Positions 42,462 through 50,873 of a DNA stretch of 64,000 nt are shown here, piece after piece. Source of the DNA: JAWKXU01 sp964468045 (GTDB taxonomy: Bacteria > Pseudomonadota > Alphaproteobacteria > Sphingomonadales > Sphingomonadaceae); assembly GCA_964468045.1 (NCBI GenBank), contig CAYXTO010000004.1:239707-303706 (forward strand). The letters run 5' to 3'. Each line of letters opens with the position of its first letter. Position 1 is the first letter of the stretch. Below the pieces are notes generated by a model. That model had not been told where the DNA came from, did no database searches, and was given only the letters and a program-made list of their open reading frames with translations. A program made the translations under genes and the position numbers.

Positions 42462-42685
42462 GGGAAGATCCGAAGGCAGCCGACCGTCGCGCGGGTGGCC
42501 GATTCCTTGTGATGTCGCTGATCCGCCTTGGCGGAGTGGTGGTTGTGCTGCTCTCGCTGCTCCTGCTCAACGGCCTGCTTCCCTTGCCGCCTGTTGCGGG
42601 ATGGATCGGACTGGCCTTGGGACTGGTCGGAATTTTCGTGGTACCGCAAGTGCTCGCGCGAGCCTGGAGGACGCCGGTTCCATGA
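42458..42685 (+). CDS. Small two-helix membrane protein, function unknown
   Basis: A 75-residue protein with a basic N-terminus (KAADRRAGGRF) and two hydrophobic stretches: LIRLGGVVVVLLSLLLLNGL and AGWIGLALGLVGIFVVPQVL. It ends RAWRTPVP. I do not recognise a family. Its start overlaps the HAD gene stop (ATGA) and its own stop overlaps the ATP12 gene start (ATGA), so it is embedded in a tightly coupled trio and very likely translated. It could assist the membrane side of F1Fo assembly, but that is only neighbourhood inference. Confidence 0.7.
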   Translation: MREDPKAADRRAGGRFLVMSLIRLGGVVVVLLSLLLLNGLLPLPPVAGWIGLALGLVGIFVVPQVLARAWRTPVP

Positions 42686-43380
42686 AACGCTTCTACAAGG
42701 ACGCCACCGCCATCGAGGCTGATGGCGGATGGCAGGTCGCGCTGGATGGGCGCAGGGTGAAGACGGCGACCGGCAAGGCGCAAATCGTCCGCTCGCGCAG
42801 GCTGGCGGATGAACTGGCCCGGGAATGGGCGGAACAGGGGGAAGAGATCGACCCCGCCACCTTCCTGCTGCGCGATCTTGCCGATTACGCCATCGACGTG
42901 GTGGCGGCTGACCGCGTCCGCGCGGTGAACGATCTGCTGCGTTATGCCGAAACCGATACGCTCTGCTACCGGGCCGACCCGGACGAACCGTTGTTCAGGC
43001 GCCAGCAGCAAGTGTGGGAGCCATTGCTGGAGGAGATCGAGGCACGCCATGCGATCCGCCTCGAACGGGTGAGCGGCGTCATCCATCGCCCCCAGCCCGA
43101 GGCCAGCCTCGAACGCCTGCGGGCAATGCTGGAGGGGCAAAACGATTTCTCCCTCGCCGCTTTGGCCACGCTCGCATCGCTATCCGCGTCGCTGTCCATC
43201 GCCCTCGCCGCGCTTGAACCGGGTGCGGATGCGGAGACGCTCTGGGCGGCGGCCAATCTGGAGGAGGATTGGCAGGTGGAACAATGGGGTCAGGACAGCC
43301 TGGCGCAGGAGCGCCGGGCGAAGCGCTTGCGCGATTTCGCCAATGCCCTGCGCTTTGCCGCGCTCGCACGCAAGGAATAG
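42682..43380 (+). CDS. ATP12-family F1-ATPase assembly chaperone
   Basis: Homologue of mitochondrial ATP12, which shields F1 alpha subunits before assembly. The family is typical of alphaproteobacteria. It starts MKRFYKDATAIEADGGWQVA; the core DGRRVKTATG, the AREWAEQGEEIDPATFLLRD segment and the C-terminal QWGQDSLAQERRAKRLRDF are recognisable. It has 232 residues. It overlaps the upstream membrane-protein gene by four bases. No atp operon is in the window. Confidence 0.9.
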   Translation: MKRFYKDATAIEADGGWQVALDGRRVKTATGKAQIVRSRRLADELAREWAEQGEEIDPATFLLRDLADYAIDVVAADRVRAVNDLLRYAETDTLCYRADPDEPLFRRQQQVWEPLLEEIEARHAIRLERVSGVIHRPQPEASLERLRAMLEGQNDFSLAALATLASLSASLSIALAALEPGADAETLWAAANLEEDWQVEQWGQDSLAQERRAKRLRDFANALRFAALARKE

Positions 43381-43453
43381 AGGAACGGGCGCACCCGGGA
43401 ACGAAGCGGCGGCGCATTCTGTTTTCCATCCGGGGGATGCAAGGAGAACAGCC

Positions 43454-44062
43454 ATGGCCGTGAAGGCAATCGCGATCAATTGCACGCTCAAGCCCGGCGG
43501 AAGCGAGAAATCCTCGACCGACGCGATGATCGCGGTCCTGGCGGAAGCATTCCGGGGGCAGGACGTCACAGTGAGCGAAACCCTGCGCATGGCGGATTAC
43601 AATATCCTGCCCGGCGTCACCTCCGACCAAGGCAAGGGCGACGACTGGCCGAAGCTTAGGGAGCAGATACTGGCGCATAACATACTGATCTTCGGCGGCC
43701 CGATCTGGCTGGGTCAGATCAGCAGCATCGCCAAGCGCGTGCTGGAACGGATGGATGCCTTCCTTTCGGAAACCGATGAGCAGGGGCGGATGCCGAGTTA
43801 CGGCAAGGTCGCGGTGGCGGCGATCGTCGGCAACGAGGATGGCGCGCATTCGTCATCGGCCCAGCTGTTCCAGGCCCTTAACGACACCGGCTGGACCATT
43901 CCCGCCGTGGCCGCGTGCTACTGGGTCGGCGAAGCAATGGGCTCGGTCGATTTCAAAGATCTGGACCATCCCCCCCGCAAGGTAAGCCAGACGGCAGACA
44001 TGGTCGCGGCCAATGCCGCCCATCTCGCGCGCCTGTTGCAGCAAAGCCCCTATCCGGGCTGA
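43454..44062 (+). CDS. NADPH-dependent FMN reductase / flavodoxin-like oxidoreductase
   Basis: Flavodoxin-fold protein: AIAINCTLKPGGSEKSSTDA (FMN-phosphate loop), ILIFGGPIWLGQISSIAKRV and VAAIVGNEDGAHSSSAQLFQ. Such proteins reduce FMN or quinones with NAD(P)H. It has 202 residues. The ATG at 43454 follows AAGGAG eight bases upstream. It is separated by 73 bases from the ATP12 gene and converges on the Mla operon, nine bases from its last stop codon. Confidence 0.85.
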   Translation: MAVKAIAINCTLKPGGSEKSSTDAMIAVLAEAFRGQDVTVSETLRMADYNILPGVTSDQGKGDDWPKLREQILAHNILIFGGPIWLGQISSIAKRVLERMDAFLSETDEQGRMPSYGKVAVAAIVGNEDGAHSSSAQLFQALNDTGWTIPAVAACYWVGEAMGSVDFKDLDHPPRKVSQTADMVAANAAHLARLLQQSPYPG

Positions 44063-44071
44063 AGGCAGCGC

Positions 44072-44713
44072 CTAGTTCACCCAATCCGCCACCTGCGCGG
44101 CGACATCGTTCGCGGCCTGGTTCAGCGCCGGCCCCACTGTGGTCGCGGTGGCCGAGATGCCGGGCACGCGGCTTTCGAAACGCCGATTGGCGATCGATCC
44201 ATCCGGCCGGGTCAGCACCGCATCATAGCGCACGATCACGGACTGGCTTGCCGCGTCATAGCCCATGTCCAGCAATTGCCCCGTCAGGCGCGTGGGCGCC
44301 TGGAACCGGCCGTCGGTGGCATCCAGCACCAGCCGCGTTCCGCCGGCGCGGATCGTCTCTGCCAGCAGGCGCGAGAACTGCCGCGCGGGCTTCTCCACCC
44401 ACACCGCATCCTTGAGATAGGTAATTTCCGAAGCATTGCTCTGCACCGGCACCCTGAGCACATCGAGCTTCGCGGGGGCCTCCGGATCGACCACGGCGAT
44501 GGCCTGCGCCAGATTCCCCGATCGTGCCGTTCCGGCCTGAACCGCCCTTTGCGGCGTCAGCTCCAGCAAGCTGTCGGGCACTTCCCCGGACAGGCTCAGG
44601 CAGCCCGAAAGACCCAGCGCCAGCGGCAGCACCATCAGCCGCGCCCAATTGGCCTTCGTTGCATTCGGCATCGGCTCCGCCCCTCGTCTACGCTGTTCCA
44701 TTGCTTTGCTCAT
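44072..44713 (-). CDS. ABC-type transport auxiliary lipoprotein (MlaD-partner lipoprotein)
   Basis: A lipoprotein of the ABC_trans_aux/DUF330 (PqiC-like) family that accompanies MCE transporters. The lipobox LSGC is at the end of LMVLPLALGLSGCLSLSG (lipid cysteine at residue 38 from this start). The ATG at 44713 overlaps the mlaD stop (ATGA), while an ATG at 44671 would give a more usual signal peptide length. The mature part has the alternating IAVVDPEAPAKLDVLRVPVQ and WVEKPARQFSRLLAETIRAG segments. Last gene of the four-gene lipid transport operon. Confidence 0.86.
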   Translation of the reverse strand: MSKAMEQRRRGAEPMPNATKANWARLMVLPLALGLSGCLSLSGEVPDSLLELTPQRAVQAGTARSGNLAQAIAVVDPEAPAKLDVLRVPVQSNASEITYLKDAVWVEKPARQFSRLLAETIRAGGTRLVLDATDGRFQAPTRLTGQLLDMGYDAASQSVIVRYDAVLTRPDGSIANRRFESRVPGISATATTVGPALNQAANDVAAQVADWVN

Positions 44714-45648
44714 GGTTTGTAATCCGGCAGCTTCTGCCCTTTCAGCAGGCTGCCGGCGCCCTGGCTCTCGATCTGTTCAGTGACACTGCGCAGCGCCTTG
44801 CTAGTGGCGCGCAGGTCCTGCAGCGTCGCCTCGGCCGCGGGGAGGGTGCTGCGCGACAATTGCTGGGTCGCCGGTTCGGCTTCCTTCAGCGTCTTCTCCA
44901 GCGCATCGGCCGCGTTCTTCGCCGAAGCGAGCGTCTCGCGCAGCTGGGCGGCCAGCGAATTGCCCTCCTGGTTCAGCAACTGATCGGTCGAGCCCAGCAC
45001 CTTCTCGAAAGCCGCGAGGCTGTAGGTGGCCTGCCGCAAGGTAGCCTGCAGCTCCGCCAGGGTCTGCTCCACCTTGGGCGAGGCATCGGCGAGATTGCTG
45101 GTCATGCGGTCGGTGTTGGCGAGGATGCCCTCGATCGATTTCTGGTTCTTGTCCGACAGCACCAGCGTCAGCCGTTCGGTCAGCGTCGCGAGCCGTTCCA
45201 GCAGGAGCGGGGCGTTCGAGAGGATCTCGCCCAGCCCGCCCGGCTTGGTGGGTATGACCGGCACCCCTTCCGGCCCCAGCTCGGTGATCGGCGGCGCACC
45301 GCGCGTGGCGCCGTCGAGCTGGATCTTGGACACGCCGGTAAAGGAACCCTGGATGGTGGCCGTGGTGCCTTGCAGGATCGGCACGGATTCATTGATCTTG
45401 ATCCGCACGCGCACGAATTCCGGATCCTTCTCCCACAGGTCGATCGTCCGGACCTGGCCCGCCGGGACCCCCGAGAAGGTGACTTCCGAACCCTTCGCCA
45501 ATCCATCGACCGACTGCTTGAAGAAGATGTCATATTCGTTCTGTTCGCTGGCGTTGAGGCGAGCGATCCAGATGACGAAGGCGGCCAACGCCGCGAGCAG
45601 CACAAGCGTGACCGCCCCCACCCAGATATGATTGGCGCGCGTTTCCAT
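44710..45648 (-). CDS. mlaD: MlaD-family MCE substrate-binding protein
   Basis: One N-terminal membrane helix (VGAVTLVLLAALAAFVIWIA), then an MCE domain (about residues 35-115, YDIFFKQSVDGLAKGSEVTF and GVPAGQVRTIDLWEKDPEFV). A long alpha-helical tail (about 140-300) carries many heptad-like Ala/Leu repeats, as in longer MCE proteins. The MCE ring binds phospholipid for ABC-driven transport across the envelope. It has 312 residues, longer than E. coli MlaD (183), which is common in alphaproteobacteria. Between the ATPase and the lipoprotein gene. Confidence 0.93.
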   Translation of the reverse strand: METRANHIWVGAVTLVLLAALAAFVIWIARLNASEQNEYDIFFKQSVDGLAKGSEVTFSGVPAGQVRTIDLWEKDPEFVRVRIKINESVPILQGTTATIQGSFTGVSKIQLDGATRGAPPITELGPEGVPVIPTKPGGLGEILSNAPLLLERLATLTERLTLVLSDKNQKSIEGILANTDRMTSNLADASPKVEQTLAELQATLRQATYSLAAFEKVLGSTDQLLNQEGNSLAAQLRETLASAKNAADALEKTLKEAEPATQQLSRSTLPAAEATLQDLRATSKALRSVTEQIESQGAGSLLKGQKLPDYKP

Positions 45649-45650
45649 GG

Positions 45651-46520
45651 CTATTCGATATCCCCCGTCGCACCGGCATTGTCCATTGCCTTGGCGCGTT
45701 GCTGCGATTGCTGGGCCGCCCGCCCCCGCGGCCCGTTGAAATACTCCTGAATCCAGGGATGGTCGCTGGCAAGCAGTTCCGGAATGGTGCCCACGGCGAT
45801 CACGCGCTTGTCGGCCAGAACGGCCACGCGGTCACAGATCTCGTGCAAGGTATCCAGATCGTGGGTGATCAGGAACACGGTCAGGCCGAGCGTGTCGGTC
45901 AATTCGCGGGTCAGGCGATCGAACCCGGCCGCCCCGATCGGGTCGAGGCCGGCGGTCGGCTCGTCCAGGAACAGCAGTTCCGGATCGAGCGCCAGCGCGC
46001 GAGCGAGCCCCGCCCGCTTCTTCATGCCGCCCGACAATTCGGCGGGATATTTGCTGGTCGCCTCCTCCGGCAGCCCGGACAGCCGTACCTTGTAGCGCGC
46101 GATCTCGTGGCGGAAGTCGTCGCACACTTCCGGATAGAACTGCTTGAGCGGCACCTCCACGTTCTCGGCCACCGTCAGTGTCGAGAACAGCGCCCCTCCC
46201 TGGAACAGGACGCCCCAGCGCGAGCGCACGCCCACTTCATCCTCCGGCTCCGGATCGGTCATCGAGCGGCCCAGCACCTCGATATGGCCTTCCTCGGGCA
46301 CCTGCAGCCCGATGATCGAGCGCATCAGCACCGACTTGCCGCTGCCGGAGCCGCCGACAATGCCCAATATCTCGCCCCGTCTGACCTTGAGGGAGAGATT
46401 CTCATGCACCACCTGGCTGCCGAAGCGGTTGGTAAGCCCTTCGACCACGATGGGATATTCTCCCTTGAACTGGCCGCCGAGCGACTCCTCGTCGCGGGCC
46501 CCGACGGTGGTTTCGTCCAT
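45651..46520 (-). CDS. mlaF: MlaF-family ABC transporter ATP-binding protein
   Basis: ABC ATPase driving the Mla/MCE transporter. Walker A is VGGSGSGKSVLMR (56-63 core), the signature LSGGMKKRAGLARAL, Walker B ELLFLDEPTAGLDP and the switch His in FLITHDLDTL are all intact. It has 289 residues. The ATG at 46520 follows the permease gene by four bases; an upstream in-frame extension lies inside the permease gene. About 25 N-terminal residues precede the ABC fold. Confidence 0.94.
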   Translation of the reverse strand: MDETTVGARDEESLGGQFKGEYPIVVEGLTNRFGSQVVHENLSLKVRRGEILGIVGGSGSGKSVLMRSIIGLQVPEEGHIEVLGRSMTDPEPEDEVGVRSRWGVLFQGGALFSTLTVAENVEVPLKQFYPEVCDDFRHEIARYKVRLSGLPEEATSKYPAELSGGMKKRAGLARALALDPELLFLDEPTAGLDPIGAAGFDRLTRELTDTLGLTVFLITHDLDTLHEICDRVAVLADKRVIAVGTIPELLASDHPWIQEYFNGPRGRAAQQSQQRAKAMDNAGATGDIE

Positions 46521-46524
46521 CGCC

Positions 46525-47637
46525 TCAGTCCCAGCCCAGCTCGGTGAAGAACACCGCGAAGAACGCATCCAGCACGATCACCATGAAGATCGCCTGCACC
46601 ACCGCCATCGTGGTGCGCAGGCCCACTTCCTCCGCGTTGGCGGTGACCTGCATCCCCTGGTAGCAACCCGCCAGCGCCACGATCAGGCCGAATACGGGCG
46701 CCTTCACCAGCCCGACCCACACGTCGTGCATCGGCACCACTTCCTGGATCCGGGAGAGGAAAGTGAAGAAGGGGATGTCGAGCGCCACATCCGCGAGGAA
46801 CGCGCCCCCGATGATCGCGATGACCGCGGAGAAGAAGCCCAGCAGCGGCATCATCAGCACGGCCGCGAGAACGCGCGGAACCACCAGTGCCTCGATCGGC
46901 GAGACGCCGATGGTGCGCATGGCGTCCACTTCCTCGGTCAGCTTCATGGTGCCGATCTGCGCGGCGAAGGCGGAGCCGGACCGGCCCGCGACCATGATCG
47001 AGGTCATCAGCACCCCGAGTTCGCGCAAGGTAAGGCGGCCCGTCAGATTGATCGTGTAGATCTCCGCGCCGAACTGGCGCAGCTGCACCGCCCCCTGCTG
47101 CGCGATCACGATCCCGATCAGGAAGCTCATCAGGCCGATGATGCCGAGCGAATTGACCCCGACCAGCTCCATCTGCCGGACCAGCGAGCGCATCGGAAAA
47201 CGGGACGGGTGCCGGATCGTGTTGCCGAAAGCGACCAGGATCGCGCCCAGGAAACCGACCAGCCGCACGACGCCCCAGCCCCAGCTGATGACCGTCTCGC
47301 CCACGGTTTCCGGCACCCGCCGCCACAGCACCTCGCGCAGCGGCGCAATGGGCGCGCTGCTGGCGTTGGACCGCACTTCCTCGATCAGCCGGCTGGCCTG
47401 ATCGTTCGCGCCGGTGATTTCCGCGCCATGATCGCGCGCCACGCGCCAGGCCAGCCAAGCGCCGACGGTGTCGATCAGCGTGGTTTGCGAGATATCGACG
47501 ACGGTGAAGGACTCGCTCATCGCGCGCAGCCGCTGGTCCAGCGGCCCCACGGACGAGACTACGAGCGGACCGTGCAGGACCAGCCGGGTGCCGCCCGCGT
47601 CCCCTTCTTCTATCGAAAAATCGGCCCAATCGCGCAT
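46525..47637 (-). CDS. mlaE: MlaE-family ABC permease with N-terminal STAS domain
   Basis: Two parts. An N-terminal STAS-like domain (about residues 1-105; LHGPLVVSSVGPLDQRL, VVDISQTTLIDTVGAWLAW) resembles MlaB. The MlaE permease follows (about 115-370; LVGVNSLGIIGLMSFLIGIV, ELGVLMTSIMVAGRSGSAFA, EEVDAMRTIGVSPIEALVVP). MlaB and MlaE are separate proteins in E. coli; here they are joined. It has 370 residues. First gene of the operon, divergent from valS. Confidence 0.93.
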   Translation of the reverse strand: MRDWADFSIEEGDAGGTRLVLHGPLVVSSVGPLDQRLRAMSESFTVVDISQTTLIDTVGAWLAWRVARDHGAEITGANDQASRLIEEVRSNASSAPIAPLREVLWRRVPETVGETVISWGWGVVRLVGFLGAILVAFGNTIRHPSRFPMRSLVRQMELVGVNSLGIIGLMSFLIGIVIAQQGAVQLRQFGAEIYTINLTGRLTLRELGVLMTSIMVAGRSGSAFAAQIGTMKLTEEVDAMRTIGVSPIEALVVPRVLAAVLMMPLLGFFSAVIAIIGGAFLADVALDIPFFTFLSRIQEVVPMHDVWVGLVKAPVFGLIVALAGCYQGMQVTANAEEVGLRTTMAVVQAIFMVIVLDAFFAVFFTELGWD

Positions 47638-47743
47638 CCCGTGCAGCTATGGTCGGAAAATGAGGCAACGGCAAGGCGTTGCCCTCCGCCGATGATCGGA
47701 GCGCTTGCGCGGCATTGCCCGCACTGGCAAAGGCCGGGGCAAT

Positions 47744-50596
47744 ATGAGCACCGAGCTAGACAAGACATTCGACCCCTCCGCAATCGAGGCGAAATGGTAC
47801 GCCCATTGGGAAGATAACGGCCTGTTCCGCCCGGAGCGCGGCGATGCCGTGCCGTTCACCATCGTCAATCCGCCCCCTAATGTCACAGGCTCTCTCCACA
47901 TCGGCCATGCACTGGACAACACGCTCCAGGACATTTTGATCCGGCATGAACGGCTCAAGGGCAAGGACGCGCTGTGGGTGGTGGGCACCGACCATGCCGG
48001 GATCGCCACCCAGATGGTGGTCGAGCGCCAGTTGGAAGCCCGGCAGGACAAGCGCACCAACTACACACGCGAGCAGTTCGTCGAGAAGGTGTGGGAATGG
48101 AAGCATGAGTCCGGCGGCACCATCACCCGCCAGCTGCGCCGCCTGGGCTGCTCGATGGACTGGGGTCGCGAGCAGTTCACCATGGACCCGCATTTTACCC
48201 GCGCGGTGGTGAAGGTCTTCGTCGATCTCTACAATCAGGAGCTGATCTACCGCGACAAGCGGCTGGTCAACTGGGATCCCAAGCTCAGGACGGCGATTTC
48301 CGACCTCGAGGTGGAAACGCGGGAGATCCAGGGCGGCTTCTGGCACTTCCGCTATCCGCTGGCGGACGGCGTGACTCTGGATAGGGGCGCAGATCATATC
48401 GTGGTCGCCACCACCCGCCCCGAAACCATGCTGGCCGACATGGCGGTGGCGGTGAACGCCAACGATCCACGCTACCGGAGCGTGATCGGCAAGGACATCC
48501 TCCAGCCGATCACCGGCCGGCGCTTCAGGATTATCGCCGACGAGCATGCCGACCCGGAACTAGGCAGCGGCGCGGTCAAGATCACGCCGGGGCACGATTT
48601 CAACGACTTCGAGGTCGGCAAGCGCGCCGGCATCAAGCCGGCCGAGATGCTCAACATGTTCGATGCCGAAGCGAAGGTGGTGCAGACGGCCGACGGGCTG
48701 ATCCCGGCGGAATTCATCGGCATGGATCGCTTTGATGCGCGCAAGCTGGTGGTCCAGCGGATGAAGGAACAGGGCTTCCTCGTCCCCTTCGTCGATAAGG
48801 ACGGCACTGAGCACGACGCCGAGCCGCGCACGATCCAGACGCCCTTCGGGGATCGCGGCGGGGTGGTGATCGAGCCGTGGCTGACCGACCAGTGGTATGT
48901 CGATGCCGCAAAGCTGGCCGTCGCTCCCATGCAGGCAGTGCGCGACGGGCGCATCGAAATCGTGCCCAAGAGCTGGGAAAAGACCTTCTTCAACTGGATG
49001 GAGAACATCCAGCCGTGGTGCGTGTCACGCCAGCTCTGGTGGGGGCACCGGATTCCGGCGTGGTATGACGAGGACGGCAATGTCTTCGTCGCCGAGACCG
49101 AGGAAGAGGCGCAGGCCCTGGCCCTTGCTCGTCATTCCCGCGAAGGCGGGAATCCCGCTGCAACGCCGCAACTGGATCCCCGTTTACACGGGGATGACGA
49201 ACTCGTTCTTATCCGCGACCCCGACGTCCTCGACACCTGGTTCTCCAGCGCGCTGTGGCCCTTCGCCACGCTGGGCTGGCCGGACCTGCCCTATGATCCC
49301 GCTCGCCCTGAGCCTGTCGAAAGGCAGTCCTTCTCTTCCCAGGGAAAAAGCGGGGCTTCGACAAGCTCAGCCCGAACGGGGGGATGGGCCGAAAACAATC
49401 TCCTTTCCAAGCACTATCCCAACGACGTGCTGGTCTCCGGCTTCGACATCCTGTTCTTCTGGGATGCGCGCATGGCGATGCAGGGGATACACTTCATGGG
49501 CGAAGTGCCGTGGAAGCGGCTCTATCTGCATGGCCTGGTCCGCGCGGCGGACGGGCAGAAGATGTCCAAGTCCAAGGGCAATGTGGTCGATCCGCTGGGC
49601 CTGATCGACCAATATGGCGCGGATGCGCTGCGTTTCTTCATGGCGGCGATGGAAAGCCAGGGCCGCGATGTGAAGATGGACGAGAAGCGGGTCGAAGGAT
49701 ACCGCAACTTCGCCACCAAGCTGTGGAACGCCGCGCGCTTCTGCCAGGCCAACGGGATCGGCGCGAGCACCTCGATCGCCGCGCCGGCCGCCACCCTCGC
49801 GGTCAACCAATGGATCGTGGGCGAAGTGGTCGAAACGCTGGCCGAGCTGGACAAGGCGATGGCCGAGCTGCGCTTCGACGCCGCCGCCAACGCGATCTAT
49901 CACTTCGTCTGGGACACTTTCTGCGACTGGTATATCGAGCTGATCAAAGGCAGCTTCGATGACGAGACCCGCATCGTCGCAGGCTGGGTGCTCGATCAGA
50001 TCCTGGTCATTCTGCATCCCTTCATGCCCTTCGTCACCGAGGAGCTGTGGAGCAAGATGGGCGCGCGGGCGGATTATCCGCTGATTACCGCCAGATGGCC
50101 GGAACCGGCCGCAACGGTGGATGCCGCCGCCAAGACGGAAGTGGAATGGCTGATCGGGCTGATCGGCAATCTGCGCGCCGCGAAGAACGAACTCGGCATT
50201 GCCCCCGGCGCGAAGCTGGAAGCCTATCTGGAAACGCCGAGCGCCAATGCGCAGGGTGTGATCGCCCGCAATGGCGCGGCGATCGACCGGCTCGCGCGCC
50301 TGTCCGCCATCCATTTCGCCGCCGCCCCCGCAGGCGCGGCGATGCAGATCGGCGTGGGTGAGGACACCTTCGCCGTCCCGCTGGAGGGCGTGATCGATAT
50401 CGCGGCGGAAAAGGCGCGTCTCGAAAAAGCGCTGGCCGCTTCCGGGAAGGAGCGGGATGCCCTTGCCAAGCGGCTTGAGAACCCTGCCTTCGTCGAGAAG
50501 GCCAAGCCCGAAGCGGTGGACAAGGCGCGCGCCGATCACGCCCATCATGCGGCGGAAGCGGAACGGCTGGCAGCGGCACTGGCGCGGCTGGGCTAG
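47744..50596 (+). CDS. valS: Valyl-tRNA synthetase carrying two in-frame repeat insertions
   Basis: Class I synthetase for valine. HIGH is at 52-55 (GSLHIGHALDNT) and KMSKS at 606-610 (QKMSKSKGN). The editing domain (about 200-400) and the C-terminal coiled-coil arm (about 880-950) are present. It has 950 residues, against about 870-900 for close relatives. Two stretches have no counterpart in the family. Residues 463-486 (RHSREGGNP...LHGDDE) are read from a family A repeat and residues 519-545 (RPEPVERQSF...SSARTG) from a family B repeat. Between them the catalytic core (RDPDVLDTWFSSALWPFATL) is intact. So the gene is probably functional, with two surface loops added. The ATG at 47744 fits the conserved N-terminus. 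Divergent from the Mla operon. Confidence 0.95.
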   Translation: MSTELDKTFDPSAIEAKWYAHWEDNGLFRPERGDAVPFTIVNPPPNVTGSLHIGHALDNTLQDILIRHERLKGKDALWVVGTDHAGIATQMVVERQLEARQDKRTNYTREQFVEKVWEWKHESGGTITRQLRRLGCSMDWGREQFTMDPHFTRAVVKVFVDLYNQELIYRDKRLVNWDPKLRTAISDLEVETREIQGGFWHFRYPLADGVTLDRGADHIVVATTRPETMLADMAVAVNANDPRYRSVIGKDILQPITGRRFRIIADEHADPELGSGAVKITPGHDFNDFEVGKRAGIKPAEMLNMFDAEAKVVQTADGLIPAEFIGMDRFDARKLVVQRMKEQGFLVPFVDKDGTEHDAEPRTIQTPFGDRGGVVIEPWLTDQWYVDAAKLAVAPMQAVRDGRIEIVPKSWEKTFFNWMENIQPWCVSRQLWWGHRIPAWYDEDGNVFVAETEEEAQALALARHSREGGNPAATPQLDPRLHGDDELVLIRDPDVLDTWFSSALWPFATLGWPDLPYDPARPEPVERQSFSSQGKSGASTSSARTGGWAENNLLSKHYPNDVLVSGFDILFFWDARMAMQGIHFMGEVPWKRLYLHGLVRAADGQKMSKSKGNVVDPLGLIDQYGADALRFFMAAMESQGRDVKMDEKRVEGYRNFATKLWNAARFCQANGIGASTSIAAPAATLAVNQWIVGEVVETLAELDKAMAELRFDAAANAIYHFVWDTFCDWYIELIKGSFDDETRIVAGWVLDQILVILHPFMPFVTEELWSKMGARADYPLITARWPEPAATVDAAAKTEVEWLIGLIGNLRAAKNELGIAPGAKLEAYLETPSANAQGVIARNGAAIDRLARLSAIHFAAAPAGAAMQIGVGEDTFAVPLEGVIDIAAEKARLEKALAASGKERDALAKRLENPAFVEKAKPEAVDKARADHAHHAAEAERLAAALARLG
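49130..49199. repeat. Family A repeat inside the valS coding sequence
   Basis: A 70-base element beginning CGTCATTCCCGCGAAGGCGG and ending ACGGGGATGACG, with inverted ends CGTCA/TGACG. It matches the extragenic copy at 63874-63942 closely over its full length. It is read in the frame that gives RHSREGGNP, so it adds residues without a stop. Confidence 0.85.
49299..49379. repeat. Family B repeat inside the valS coding sequence
   Basis: An 81-base element with ends CGCTCGCCCTGAGCCTGTCG and GACAAGCTCAGCCCGAACGG, the same ends as the gatC-gatA copy at 37167-37260. It lies 100 bases after the family A insertion and is read without a stop as residues 519-545 of ValRS. Confidence 0.85.
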
Positions 50597-50652
50597 ATTT
50601 CATAACCGCTCGTGCTGAGCCTGAACGGATGCAAGCCCGAGACCACGATCCT

Positions 50653-50674
50653 CCCCTCCCCTTCAGGGGAGGGG
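50653..50674. repeat. GC hairpin downstream of valS
   Basis: A perfect 9-base stem (CCCCTCCCC / GGGGAGGGG) with a TTCA loop, 57 bases after the valS stop. It is followed by GAAAAG and not by T residues, so it is more likely an extragenic palindrome than a strong terminator. The rest of the 277-base gap to queE has no frame I would call. Confidence 0.5.
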
Positions 50675-50841
50675 GAAAAGCAGTTTGATGTCCCCGATCT
50701 CCACCTCGGGCGAGCTCAGGCCGGAATGACTTTCCTACACTTGCCCAAAGTGACAAAAGCCAAGGCATGACCGCCCTCCAACCCTCGATTATCCGCGCTT
50801 CCCGCCGTTTTCGGGCGAGTTTGAAATTTTCTCGCTGGACA

Positions 50842-50858
50842 GTGTCAACCGTGTCAAC
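50842..50858 (+). repeat. Tandem GTGTCAAC element in the queE leader
   Basis: GTGTCAAC-C-GTGTCAAC, preceded by GAAATTTTCTCGCTGGACA. The order and spacing match the element upstream of clpB (33424-33440, minus strand), including the AT-rich block on the 5' side. It ends 15 bases before the queE ATG, so it would sit in the 5' mRNA leader or overlap the promoter. Confidence 0.6.
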
Positions 50859-50873
50859 TTCGGGTCGGTTTTC

